From the NCBI GenBank assembly GCA_030867875.1, contig JAOWCC010000577.1, positions 92,423,740 to 92,487,739 on the forward strand: a DNA stretch of 64,000 bases, written 5' to 3'. Within the stretch, counting starts at the first letter, position 1. Each line of letters opens with the position of its first letter. Below are positions 34,701 to 49,700 of this stretch, one piece after another. Under the pieces are notes generated by a model, which saw only the letters and a program-made list of their open reading frames with translations, ran no database searches and was not told the origin of the DNA. Source of the DNA: Actinernus sp. WN-2022. Taxonomy: Eukaryota > Cnidaria > Anthozoa > Actiniaria > Actinernidae. Position numbers and translations under genes: made by a program.

Positions 34701-37700
34701 GTCAACTGCTCAGGAAAACAGGTAGACTGTAAAAAATCATTTTCATAATTTATTGTGAAAATCAGTCAAAAAACAGGTGATGACAACTGGAGGACAACTT
34801 CTGACCGCACTTGTAGCCGTTTCTCAACTGATTTTTGCAACATGAAAGGGACAGTCTGTTTTACAGTCTAGAAAACAAGTCAACATGCTGGATAAAAAAG
34901 AAATTAAATATTCAGTGGTTGGTTTGCAAAACACAGGAGGTACATCAAATTACTGTTAATTGTGGGTTTATCATTTGAAGGGCTGTGTGCAAAATGGGCC
35001 GTGAGCGAATATTTGACTGACTGACACTTTGTTCTTATTATTTTATGCTCACTTTTCGTTTTACGAACTCAAGTTAAATATTACTTAGATTGTGATGATT
35101 CTTGTATGTGAAAATGCTGATAAATAATAGAAAAAAACTCATTTCCTAATCTTAAGATCAACACACAAGCACATATGCGGTGGAATGGTTCTAATCAGCT
35201 AGCTCCAGTCTACTTTATTTACTTTACATCCAGCTTACATAAAACTAGACATTATTTTTGAGTCAGATCAGAACCACGATACTGAATAATCTTGACACAT
35301 TCCCTTATAAACAAGACGCTCATTACATATTCAACTAATCTAGCGAAATCTGATTGGCTGGCACTTGACAGCACAACCCCAATAGACAGTGTTTCCTTTC
35401 GATTAGGAACTAATTTCTCTTTTCCTTCGTGCACTTTGCTACGCTTGTTTACTCATCCAAAGAGAAATGACATGATTAAAAAAAATTGTTTGCTATCGAA
35501 ATGGCTCAATTACTTGCTTGTTTTAAGCAGTCATAAATTCCGTTTCTATCTGAAAGGCTCTCTTAACTAGTGAGAAGAGAAAATGTGGGTTTTCCTATTC
35601 TTAACACAAAGTTAATTTTTGAGTTATTGAAGTTGTTACTGACACCCATTTTTCACACAACCCTTCATTTAGTAATGACTGTTCACACAGCTACTAGACA
35701 GTACCTTATTGGTTCTTGAACACAGAATGTCAATCAGTGTTTCTTCATCTGTACCTGCTCCCTATTACACATCAAATAATTAGGCTTATTATATGGTTAT
35801 AGGTACATAACTTTGTGAGCTGATTGGTCAGTTTGTGGTCCAGAACTTCCCTTAATACAGAGCGCAAAATTGAAGCAAAGTTAGTTTAATTTGTAAACTT
35901 TTGAGCCATAAAATAAAGTAATAGAGAATAATACCAGGGCTCACGAAGATACGAAATTTATCTTCAAGTGTTCAACTCGATGTCTCATGAGTGAGCGCAG
36001 CGAACCTTTCTTGATAGGGGATGGCAAGGATTAAAGTGAATTACAAAAGATTATTATAGAAAATTGATGTTGGTTACAGTGAACCGATTCCAAGTTGCTC
36101 TTGACTACATTTCTCTAAAAAGTAGTATTTTTCATCCACTCACATTTTTGCCATCCTGCATCAAAATTGGCTCAAATTTTCTCCACTATATCTGGAAAGC
36201 ATACTCTGCTAATCTGAGTAGTTATTTCTATCTTTTGTTATGAGAAAGTTGATCATTTGGAGGTTGACATTGCCCCTCTAACAGAAGCATTATAGTTACT
36301 AAGCCTGCTTGTAGTTTTTCTGTTTTTGTTTTTGTGTGTGGGGAGGGGAGGGTTGACCTACTCTCATTGATCTTCTCAAGCACTTGGCATCATAAAGTGT
36401 AGATGGCTCCATCAGGGCCAATAAGCAATCCTCCAGATTGCCACTCAGTTCAGACTTCAAGTCATTCATGAGGTCTTTACCAAACATTGTCTTGAAAGTC
36501 TTCCTGATTTGAACTCGCTGTGAATTGGATCTATGGATGATGATGTCTATCAACTGCTGCTCATTGGTACCTACATGTATACAGGTAATAAGAGACACAT
36601 TACTACCCAAATCACTAAACAGTTGGAAGTCCCAAAATAACAATCAATTGTTTCACTACTTTTGATTCGCTCATCATGTGACCATTTGGGGAGTGCTTAA
36701 ATGATCATTTAATTGAGATAATCAAAAGTAGTCAAACAACCAATTGTTATTTTGGGGTTGCCAACAGTTTAGTGGCTCAGTGAGATAGGAGTTCTGAATT
36801 CATTGCTTGGATGTTTAGTACCAGTTTGAAGCAGTAAGAAATTTGTCAAAGGCTGGGTGTGTGCTAAGAGAAATTCACCTTGACTCGATCTTTCTCCAAA
36901 GAAATTGGAAACAGGCTACCATTTTGTCTACAAACCAGTGGATATAATTATTATAATAATGGCCATATTTATATAGCACCATATCACCAGTCTCATGGTG
37001 CTGACATACTCAGTCAGTGAATTGTTTTTTGGACCTCTTACGTACATTGTAATAATAATAATAATAATAATAATAGCATTTATTTAAACACGGTATTGGC
37101 GATACTGCAGCATTCAGAGCTGATGTGGCCGTGATAATACAAAAGGAACGATAAAGAAATCTAGCTAACCTCATTGATTATGTAAATTACAAGTTTTTTG
37201 ATTGAATGACTATTGCATTATAAGATATTGGAATGATACTAACTAAATAGTTGAAAGACTAACTAATTGACTAATAACTTAATTAGATGAACAAGCGAGT
37301 TGTTGTGCAAATGGACAGGCGGATGTCTAATGTATAAGTAAACACTTGGACGAGTAAACATGAATAAGTTAGGCATGCATAAATAAAACATTAGTGGTAT
37401 GAGAACTTATCAGTGTTGATCCTGACATTTGGTTGCAGTGGTATGGAGTCAATATACTTTTTGACAAGTTTTTTAAAGGTCAAGTGTTTTTTGTCTTTAA
37501 GGAGATCGTCTAGGTAGTTCCACAGTACGGATGCTCTGTATGTGATTGACTTGCGTATAGCATCTGTACGTGGATGTGGGATGACTAGCCTATGAACGCC
37601 TCTTAGAGAGTGTGTATTGTTTCTTAGTGTGAAGAGTTTATTTGGGAGTTTCTCTGAGTTGAGCGATTTGTGAACAAACGTTGCTAGCTTATATTTGTAA

Positions 37701-40700
37701 TTCCAGAACAGCGGATTCCAGTGTGCCTTGTTGATGACGTCTGCACTGGGAGTGGTCCAGTCACATCTGTGGATGATCTTGGCAGCTCGAACATGCATCC
37801 TCTCAAGATCTTGAAAGAGGGTCGTGTTGCAACTGCCCCACATAATCAGTCCATAGGTGATGGAAGGCAGGATCACTTTAAAGTAAAATATCTCAAGACT
37901 ACTCAATGGAAGAAACCGTAGTGCTTTAAGTAGATTAAGTTTCTTGGCAAATGATTTTATTGTCTCTTGAAGATGCATGGTCCAGTTCAGCTTATTATCT
38001 ATGTTAATTCCGAGGCATCTAGTTGAGTTGACTATCTTGATGTTATTGTTGTTAATTGTTAATGCTGGAATGGGGCCTACGAATCGCTTTCTTGATATAA
38101 GCATTGCTTCACATTTTTTAGGGTGTAATGTCATGGCATTGTTGATGCACCATTTTGCTATAAGTCCTAATGCTCTGTTGGTTTCTTTAACAGCAGACTC
38201 GACATCATTGGCAATGCAGAATAGGGTGGTGTCATCTGCATACATCTCAATGTATGCATTTTCAATTTGGGCAATAGTGTCTGGTAGATCATTCGTATAC
38301 AAACTGAAGAGAATAGGGCCTAGGACAGACCCTTGTGGTACTCCACATGTGACATTGGCGGATTGGGATGTACCTTCACCAACTGTAGCAAACTGGACCC
38401 TTTCAGTTATGTAATCAGTCAGCCATTCCCATAGATCGCCCATAATTCCAAAACTCTGCAACTTATATGGTAAAATGGTGTGGGAGACTGAGTCAAATGC
38501 TTTACGAAAATCAATGAATACCGCACACACGACTTTTTGATGGTCCAGAGCAGAACGCCATTTCTCAGTCATATGTGCAAGCAGAAGTTCAGTTGAGTGC
38601 CCTTCCCTGTATGCCCATTGATGTGGACTGAGAAGATTATGGTTCTGCACTGTGTGTTCTATAATCTTATCTGAGACACAACGTTCCATAATTTTGCTTG
38701 GGATGGAGAGAATGGAGAGGGGACGGTAATTCTCTCTCTCGGTGATATCGCCTTTTTTGTGGGTTGTCCTTAGGCGAGCACATTTCCAAGTCGCTGGGAC
38801 CTTGGTCTCCACTATTAGCTGCCACACAGTTTACAATGTTGATTTGAGACATTTGGATCAGAGCCTGATCAGAGCCTGATCACAGGAGTACAAACGATAG
38901 GACTAAATGTCCCTTCTAGGCCTGCTGAGTGTTGTGTGTGTGGTTAGTACAATGGCCAGGCTGCTGTACCGGGTGACAATCTCCTGCTCTTTTCGAGTAA
39001 TACAACAGGTTCTTTTATGTCCCCTTCAAATACTGATTAGAAGTAGGACACAAGGTCAGTGGCTTATATATGTCCCTACATGTCCAAGGATGCGGCTGGG
39101 ATTCGAATCCCCTGCCTCCCACACTCTAGACCATATGCTCTACCAACTGAGCTACATGTAACCAAGAGGAGGTGATAAGACCAACTCAGAAAGTGTGCAT
39201 ATGTTTTCAAAATGCTGTTCCAAACTCTGAGCTGAGCTCCTCACAGTCTACGAGGCCCCATTTTAAACATATGAGGGGCTCTAGGTCCATTATTTTGAAA
39301 TCCTAGAATGAACACTGCGAAATAAAAAGAACATTACGTGGCTGTGATGTCTCACATGATTTTGAGCTCTTCAAAGTGATTAATGTTGTTAAATTGAGCT
39401 ATTTTGCACCAACCCATTATAACTGCATGCATATCAAGTCCTACCCTATCAATCTTACCCATTCCCCTCATTGCTTTCCTCAGCAATTCACAGTCAGCCT
39501 CCGCATCAAAAGGAGATATAGGCACAACCATTGGATGTCCATATTTCTAAATAAAATAATGTAATGATAAACAATGTGCTCAATCCCAAAACAAAACAAC
39601 AACATTGTGACTAGAAATAAAATGGATGAATAACAAAACAGTTATATGGCTATGTAATGCCAAAAAATTAATAAATGTTGTGTTTAAATAAACCAAAAAA
39701 AATGATATTACGACATTGAGAAGTACGTAAACGATGATTTATCACTGCAGTGTGCCAATCAGCATTAATTAACATAATTATGAACATGACAACAAAGCAA
39801 ACAATAAAATTATTTTCCAACCTACCTACCTGGATGCTTTTCAGCTTGTTCTGGAAACACAACATTTATTTTGTTTGGCCTAACTTTGTGCGCTATGATT
39901 GGTACATGTATGGTCCCACACAGACCAAAACATTAAAGAAAAGCTGGTTTTGTATTTTTTTGCCACATATATAATAAATATTATATTATTTATTAACCTC
40001 GCTTGCTCAGGCTGTGCCATAAGTTACGGATCCTCTTTTTCCCCATTGGTTAAGGCCCATTAGTACATGTATAAATAGCTTGTGCCATAAAAGCAGTAAA
40101 AAAACCTCAGACTGCGTATCTATAACTTATGATACAGATCTCGATAATATACTAGTTTATATAATAAGAGGTATTTACAGTGCAACTATTGTAACCGGAA
40201 CCACTTAGACAATGAAAACTACACACACTGCAAAACGAAAATAAAGCATTCCCAATACAAATATTAGCATATCAAAGTAAGTGACTTCATTTAAGTGTCA
40301 ATTTGATGTATATTTTTATATAGCTTTGCAGCTAATTGGGGACACTATAGTCCTACGATTTTACGTCCTTATCCGAGAAGACATGAAGGTCTAACCATTT
40401 ACTGTAAACTATTATGTAAAGGCAGCAGTGACCTTCTACTCAGTTAGTCCAGCCAGGGTTTGAACCCACGACTTCCGGCTCGATAGACCGGCGCTTAACC
40501 ACTGAGCTAACCTAGCTTAGCTAAACTAACCTTCATTCAAATGACCTTAGACTTCAGAACTATAGTCGACCAAATTTGCCTTTTAGTGGATCAAAGCTTG
40601 AGCAAGTTGAAATGGCATTGCCTTCTAATCGAGCCAATAAGCCCATAATCAGGAGCATCCATATCTCCTATATATAGACTTGATGACCTTCAGGTTTGAA

Positions 40701-43700
40701 ATTTTTGGCAAGCACACTCGCAATTGCATGCAAACACAGTTTTGGGGATTTGTAACAGCTCAACAATTACCAGAAAATATAAATTGCCACAAAGCAAACA
40801 ACGAAGTTTATTTTATCAGACAAGCAGACCCTTTCTCTCTCTCATATGCTGTCATTCTTGCATTTTCATTGACTTGTAGTTCTTGATTCTGCGTGACAGT
40901 TTATATACGCTAGAAAACCTTTCTCCTTTTACCATTCATTTGATATCCTTTCTATATGTGGCAATTAAGTAAAATATCTACAATGAAGCTTGTTAAAGCA
41001 CACTGTTCGGAACCGAAGCATGGGTCCTTTATGGGTTTGAAGTTTTAAACAGTCAACTGATAATACAATTATGTAAATCAGCACGGACACGCCAGAACAA
41101 ATTTGCTCTACTTGCCTAGCAGTTCATTCTGATTTTGGCTTAGCCTCTTTAATATTTATTTTTTTATTAACAGTGGAATTTTTCATGAAATCCCGCTTCT
41201 TTCGAGCACATGCATGGACAAGCGACTAATCCTGCAGCTGTTGATTTGTTAAAAGTCAGCCAAATAAACCCGTAAGCCAACAAATCACCCAACAAATGCT
41301 TGCTATGACACTTCAGTGACTCACAATCAACACTTTTTTGTATTTTAAGTTATTTTGGCACTGACAGTTCTTTTAATGCTCAATCCCTGGACATTGAACA
41401 GTTTATTTTATTTCAGGTATCCACAGGACGTGAGATCAAAATCAAATGCAAGCCTGCATCATAAGTTTAACAATCAGTGGTTAAATTAACAAAACACTAT
41501 GTAAAGTTAAATTCTTTACATTTAAATAAACTGTCTTAGTTTTGTGGCTGCTACATGTACACGTAAAAGGCATACATTGTACTTCAGTGTTTCTACAAAA
41601 TCAAAACATTTATATATAAAGTAGTTGCATTTCTACGCCAAAGCCTTCTACTTTAATACTACCTTGTTACAAATTCAGAATCACTGTATTTTGATAATTG
41701 TTGCACTCGGTTGACTCAAAAGTCAAACGAGTAGAAGGAAAGTTAAAACTGAAGCAATAGAAACCCCACTTGCAGTTTGCGAGTGAATAACCATACTCAT
41801 GAATATTCTGCGAGTTGTGAGTATTTACGAATGAAAATTGACTCGCGAGTGGAGGTTACGTTACTCGAAAAGGGTACTATAGGCCTAACACTGATTGGCT
41901 CAAATAACCATAAGTTGGAATGCTTTGTTTCATTAGTTCTTGTTGTATAAGTACAGTGCAGTAGTTGCACAGTAAATGAGAATTCCATGGATCTATACAA
42001 GTTTCTAAACTGACCTGTGTCAGGGACATGGATGCCATCTGACCTGTGGGTGGGGCTTGACCTCCCTGAAATGAAGGCAGAAAGTGATCACATCTTTATA
42101 GGAATTCTACAACAATCAAGCTTGGTACAGTGTATATCAAACCCTGTGGGAGGGGGTGTGTGAGATGGAAGGGGGGGGGGGGGGGGGGGGGGGTTACTAC
42201 TTACTCCCAGGGTTTTCAATAAGTTTTCACAGAGCTGCATATTCTGTAAACTAGCTGGAGAAACAACTTAAAATTATCCCCTTTTCATACTCTTTTCAAC
42301 ATACACTGTAGATTCTTACATTGTCTGGGTAAAGTAGCCAGCAGAGTTCGCAGGTTGCCATGAGCTTCTAATGACATCCCTGTACTAGCTCCCATATAAA
42401 ATCTATATTGGTATGTGCCACCCAAAAGGGCATAGTGTTTGAGCGGTTTTAGTCTGAAATAAGATTTAGGTTATAAATTTTGCTGTTTTAGTCTGGAATA
42501 GGGTATGATTTTGACAGGGAAATGATATTTCTCTTTGGATAAAAGAAAAATAGAAATGAGTTCCTTATCCTAAAGACTGTATTGGTATCCCTGTGGATCA
42601 ATCCTTATATGGTCAACTAAATTTTGGCGGGAACTATAGTACTTAAGGATGTGTCAGTTACATTTCATCATTCGTGGTCCTGACTCTACGTGTAACCTTA
42701 ATTATAGACTCTTCAAACATTTAATTTTGTTACAACAGTTTTCCTGACATTGCCCAGTTATCAGGGTTTTTATAGTAGATTCAGACTTTCACCCCTCAGA
42801 AGTCAGTACTCCTGCATTGGGCTGGGGAATACGTTTCCACTTAGTTTTTACCACATATATTGTGGAACTTTTTGTGGTTTTTCGTATCCGGCAGAGTACA
42901 TCAAATTATCAGACTATATTTATGTAATGTCTCCACTTACCACGTTGTGTGGTTTTCGTGATAACAGTCTGAGCAATTGGATCTCACTAACAGTGTAATA
43001 GAATACATTGTATCTTTGCAATTTTGCATGTTGAGGTTATAATAAATCGTGTGCGGTTATCTGTCAGGACCGCCTCCCACATATTGTGTATGTTGTCAGT
43101 ATTTGGGAGAAGGAACTAAAATGTATGAGATGTTCATCGCTTTATCTTAACTAGTTTAGTTAATAGTTTCTCTTGTTATTTTGACACTGATCTTCCAAAT
43201 AAATTGAGAAAGAGAACATTAACCATGGTAAAACATATAATTGGATTAGATAACATGATTAAAGTCAGCTTTAACATGGAAGTTGGTACATACATGTATT
43301 TCATGGTTAGTTCTGAAAAGGGGTACTAAAAATCATATATTTTGGACTGAAATAGGGTCAGAGTTTTGAGTTGTGTTTAAGCTGCTCAGTGTTTAAGAAA
43401 ACAATACTACAATGCACCTCAGTATTTACAATACTATCTTTTACAAAACTAACTCAATACATGTACTGTACATACCGACGATGGTGGTGGCGGCCTTTTA
43501 GGTGGACTACTGTGCGGGGCAGCCTGTGGAGGAGGTGCACCACCAGATTGAGCTGTACATAAGATATAACAAAAACATAGACCAGTTTAAAAATGATGGA
43601 AAATACACTAGAGTGCCATGGTCATTTTATTACCATCTGTTCAGGAACCCCTGAAATTAAAGTCTTGTCAACTTTTGTATTTACATTTGCATAATCATCA

Positions 43701-46700
43701 TCACCAACATCATAGTTATAATCATTATCATATTATCACTTTATACCACTGTCAAATGTTATCATCAGTATCGTTATAATCATCATCGTCGTCATCATCA
43801 TCATCTCCATCATCTTCCCCATTATTGTCTTCATCGTTAAAATGATTACCATCATCATTGCCGCTGCTGCCACCACCATAGTCATTACATACCCACTGTC
43901 ACTGTTATCATCATCAGTACTGAGTCTAGTGTTCTTAGTACACTCAACCATCTAAAAATACTTTATACACAACCACAAAACTGCTTGAAGTCACCTCATA
44001 AACATTTTATCAAAAAGATTATTTCTAAAGATCCTGAAGGAACTAGTGCTCATCACTACTGGATAAGAACCTGTGAAAAAAGCTGTGACTTTAAAACACA
44101 CTGTGAAAAAAAACTGTGAATTTTGCAACCCCATTGAAATATTTAACATTTTTTCAAACAACTAGGTAAACTCGTATAGCTCTAGACCCTGTGAATTTTG
44201 AAAAGCTGTGAAAAATCCTGTGAATCAAAATTTAATGCAATTCCAGTGAAATAATTATGGGTAACCTATGTTTTTCATAGGTTTTTTTCATGTTATTATC
44301 CAGTCAGTGCATTATAACAAAATAGTACAAATTAAAGTAATGGTTAGTATTTTATAGCCTTAGCAAACTTTTAATTCAGACTTTTAAATGTTGTCAATCA
44401 TTTGAAAAACACATTTAACAACAATCATATTATTAAAGCTAATTTTCCAAAATATTTTAAATATTTTAAATATTTTAAAATAAGGAAAGCATTAATTTAA
44501 CAATCACATAATTCTGATTGGATTAAAAACGAATAGAATAAGGGAACCTATAATTTAGTACTAATAATTGGCTGCTTGATAGATGATTTGGACAAGGGTT
44601 AGAAACAAGGGTTAGCCTTGCATATTTTCATGCTAATGTTTTTCAACATGACATCTAAAAGCCTTATTGTCTCAAAGGTACGTCTGACCTTGTTTTAATT
44701 GGGTAATGTATTTTGTCTATTTTTTCAGATATGCCAGCTAGTGCAGACCTTCTTCTGTTCTTATCACAAGCGAGCTACCTGTTTATGTTTAACATTGTTT
44801 CAACATATAACATGCTTTTTAAAAAGCAAGAATTGCAGCAAATTATGAAAAGATTCATGTTTTTTTCTGGTCAAAAACAGTTATTTTACAAGAATCATAA
44901 GTTCGAAAAAAATTAAAAGGTAAATAGAATATTGCAAATCAAAGTATAAAGTCTGACGCATGACGGCACGGTAGCCGTGTAATCTGAGAAACTCATTTAT
45001 CCCACATCGATAACTATGCAATTTCCCACTTGTGACACCAAAGAAAAGAAAAGAAAGAACACACAGAATGCAAGACTCGGATTCAGACGCGGTCCAAGTA
45101 ATTAGCTCAGGCTAGCCAACTAAAACATTTGTAATCTCTATCTACATGTATTCATTCAGACCTGTGAGAGACAGAGTTCATTAACACAGCTGTCTGTTTA
45201 TAAGCTGCATAATTTAGATATTACTCAGTGGTACAAGTGATATTTAGGACTCATATTAAATTCACTTCTTTCACTGTTTTGCTATAAAAATAAACCTCTT
45301 CATTTCTGGCTCACAAACCTATAGTTACACATGTATATTATAGTAGATCTTGTTACATTATTCTATAGTCTTGTGCATATTTAGTACCTTAAAATTATGG
45401 CTTAACTATCACATACTGGTAATTTTAATTACTTATTGTAATTTACATGTAATATAATTATGCTATAATCTTAGCTAAATGTAATTTAAAAAATTATACA
45501 TTTTTCAAATCTCTACTTTTTATGTTAGTTTTACATTATTTAATTGTATTGAACATCGCTATTTATTCTTTAGTAATAAACATGTACACTTGACCATTGA
45601 TGAATTTCCACATCTTTATTTCATTTGCTATTTAATTTTTTTTTTTTTACAAATTATTATCATTTATGTTAATTGGCCGGTAACAATTTTTTTTTTATCA
45701 TAAATTTACCAAACGTTCTTGACAATGTATCTGTAGAGCTGACTGGCATATTATACCTGGCTGATGGCCATAACCTCCAGGTTGCTGTGGCGGCGGTTGT
45801 TGTCCATATCCTTGGTTAGCCTGGTACCCCCCTGATAGTAATTGTGATGAGGATGGGGAGGGTAAGAGCAGATTTACAACAACAACAACAACAACGATTT
45901 ATTGTACCCACAATAAGAAAAATATAATTATTACAATCATAAATTTAAATATTTAAAGGGCACTGGGTTCCCGAAATAACCAGAAAAGCTAAAAATGCCA
46001 GGAATCCAGTTACATGCAGTAATTTACAATACTACTAATTTACACAGTACTAATCAAGCACATAATAAAATTTATTAATTAAGCCAGTTCCATTTGGTAT
46101 TTTTTAGTAAACATCCTCTTTTAAATACAGTCCTGCTCCAAATATTTGCAACCATCGTTGGAACCAGAGCTGCCAAAATATGTTGGCTAAACATTGGCAG
46201 TTCAGGGCCACAATGATGGTAAATGGTACAATACCTTTCTAGCATTAACCATGTTAGCGATCTCCAGAAGTGCTAGCAGCCGGCGTTTTTGCCGACTACT
46301 CAATTCTGAAATGCTGGTTACTTTAATAAACAGACAACAAATAATAACTAAAGTACATGTAGTAGAAGGTGTTGCCTAAATGTTAAACCTTCTCATTCTC
46401 AAACTGCAAATGGTTCGACCTTCACATCCAGGGTTTCAAAACAAGCTGGCAGCCAGCAGAGCTCCAGCTGTTGTTTTGAGCTACACTGCCAGTTCAAGGT
46501 TGCCACCCATCAGGACAAACAAAATTCCCTGACTTTTCCCTGACCAGAAAACAATTTATTTTCACTGACCATAAATTATAATACGACTGTTCAAAAGTCA
46601 TTATCAAAACCTGTAGCCACAAGGTTCCATAAATTTACATAAATTAATTTAAAAGAAATATTATTTATTAACTCAAGCGATCGAGTTAAGGTATACTACT

Positions 46701-49700
46701 AAACACCACACAAAACCAAAAGAAACTAAGCACTGGTCATTGCTTTTGCAAGTTTGGTGGCTCTCTAGAGCCATTTTGATGTAAGTTATATTCTTGCCAT
46801 TAAAACTTCTTCGTCAAAAGATCTTTAACACTGTTTATAGTTGCTTTTCTGGAGCAACTAAATGTCACCACACATGGGATCACTATTCCACCACAAAGCT
46901 TATTGCAGTGTTGTTCTTGGCCTGTTACTTCGATGGTTATACTTCCTCCACTAGCAAGAAAATACCATGCTATCCTTGAGTATTCGGTGTGGTAAAATAG
47001 TCACTGGTGTTCAAAACTTTCACAGCAAAAACTGATCTTCCACCTCCCTTTGAGTAAGTTTCTTTCCCAATAGATGGCTTCCAGATATCCTTTTAGAGAC
47101 ACTAGAGACACAATGGACAGCTAATGAAAAAGCAAACGACTCTATATTGTTTTGACTTTGTTCAGCGAAAACAAAACTTCTTGCATCCAGTTTTCTCTCT
47201 TCCAACAGATGCCTGGTTACTAAGCTACGGATGAAAGTGAGCACGTTGTTGGTTTGGTTGACTAAAAGGTGACCCGAATGAACAGATCTCGGTAAACAAA
47301 TACTATGGAAAGATAGGTCATGTACATGTATCTAAGTATATAGACATGAAGTTTATACTATTTCAGAGCTGAAATTACAGATACAACTTTGAAGTTTTCT
47401 CCAGTTTGAAAGTCCGATGAAGGTTTCAAATGAACATGATATTCTTCCAAAAAACTTTTTTACCTAAACTCAAGCTTCTAAACCTGGGGTGTGGCTTATC
47501 TGCAAGTGCGGCTTATCCGTGAGTGAATACGGTATTGTTTTTCTCTGACTTTCCCCTGACTTTGACAAGAAATTTAGAATTTCCCTGACCAGACGCAAAA
47601 TTTCCTGACTTTTCCCTGACCTTGGCAACCCTGCAGTTACTTACTCTATCAATGAACAACAACACTTGTGCTTGACTTTTAGCCTTTGGTTTGTCATTGT
47701 CAGTTGCCAATTTTTCAAACTTGACCATTTACAGGGTCTTACGTCGGCCTCATGTTAATTAGTCTCACCAGTTGCTAGACTATTCTCATACAAATCCAAA
47801 CCGTAGAAGGTAAATTTACATTTCATAAAACCATTTCATAAGTTTCATAAGCTGACCATGTTATACAACTCACTATTGCATAATGATGTACCATTTCATT
47901 GTCTACTGAAAGTGTCTGGAGAAGACTGCTACATGTATGCTAATGGGAATTGACTGCTGTACACAACAGACAAGATGCAAGCCCAAACCCTAACCCAGGC
48001 CCAGTTGTTTGAAGCCTGATTAGGGTTAATCCTTGATTAAATTTTAAACAAGAGGCTGTATATTATGTGGCATCCCAACATAGAATGTATTAATAGAATA
48101 CTGGAGCCAAAATCTTTTGTGAAAGGATGGATATGTGAGTGTCCTTAGCCTGTGAAAATAAATATTTCCTTTTTTGGTTTTGGGTTTGGGTTTGGGGGGA
48201 GGGGGTTACACCATTACAATATGAACATGCGATCCACCATAATTTAAACACAAAATTAATAATATAATAAGTTAATTTAACAATAACTATAATTATATTA
48301 GATTTTTAAGATTACAGCATTATTCATCCACTGATTCTTTTTTAAATTACAAAGAGATAACGATCTGCAAATAAAATATGTCTGTCTGTCTTAAGATAAA
48401 GATAATCTTTACTTAGTACTGACACCAGGAGGGCAAAATAGCTATATACAATAAAGAATTTCAGAAGAAACTGCAGGTCCTATTAAAAAATAGGTCCTTG
48501 AGGAAAAACAAAAATAAATCACCTGGGCAATAAGTTGTGATCCGATCGATCCATGTTCTCATTGACCGATCCTGATTTTCCAAGGTGCCTTCATGAAGTT
48601 GATGACTCAGTGAATTAGAACCTTTAATGTAACCTTGGACCCAAATTACATGTTAAGACTTTATTTCAACTCGTGAAATCCACCAAACTAAGATCGCTTA
48701 CTCTTATGCCTGCTATTAAAATAAATTCATTTTTAAAATGAGTAATCTCCTCAAAGCTGCATTTCTTTAGTCTGAGCAAACAAGGAAATAATACGACTAA
48801 TTAACAAAACATGAAACTTGAGAACTTGTAGGTGCTTTTTAAACTACATGTTGCATTTTACACTATCATTTCATCCCGCAAAATCACTACAGATCGATAG
48901 CTTCTACATAGGTACAGTACCTCAGGACAGTTTTCCCTTTACAGAAAATTAAATATTTCTGTCCTTGTAACATCGGGCTTGTACTCACAGATCTTGACTC
49001 AGGATTCCCGCTGGTCATGCATTGAAACTACTCTCACAAATTTTAGGGTATTATAATCACTTGTTGTCACAATCCGTAGGAGAATCTTTTACTCTTCTCC
49101 TCATTTAGGGATCATCAAGAAGCTCTTATTTTAATTTGTTGCTTTACTTCTAAAAATTGTTTTTCTAAATGTTCTGACTATGGCACACCAACTGATCTCG
49201 CTCCGCTACATGCAATCAATAATTTATTGCAGATCTCGAATTCCAAGCCATGTGTTGTAGTCATTCCAGGGAAGACCAAAGGAAGATTTTTGTGAAAAGC
49301 TGATTTGAAGAGTAGTTTATATGAAATTCTTCTTCCTCTTCTTGTTCAGACTCTGGTGGCGATTTAAAGCGAATTCAGCGAATTTTAATGTTGCATGACT
49401 ACTTTAATTTCCCCATCTTAGATCGACCAGGCTAGCAGGAGAAAATGGTGTTTTGCCGTTTTAGGGAAAAAGGTTGACAAGTACATTTTTGAAAATACCA
49501 GCCTTATATTTTGGCTACTTTTAAATAAAGAAATTGAAGAAAAATGCAAACTTTTTCAACAAAAACTAAAGAATTTGGGTCTTTCTTCAGGGAGCACATA
49601 AATTTATGCTTTCCATTGCCGTATGAGAATCCATAAATTTATGCTTTCCTTCATCAGTGTGGGAATCCATAAATTTATGCCTTCCTTAGTAATAGGTAAA

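Noticed and set aside
39085..39163. Functional tRNA gene
   Set aside because: A and B boxes are present, but the arms do not fold as a proper tRNA and SINE-like body follows; the same holds for 40448-40516 and 28681-28750.
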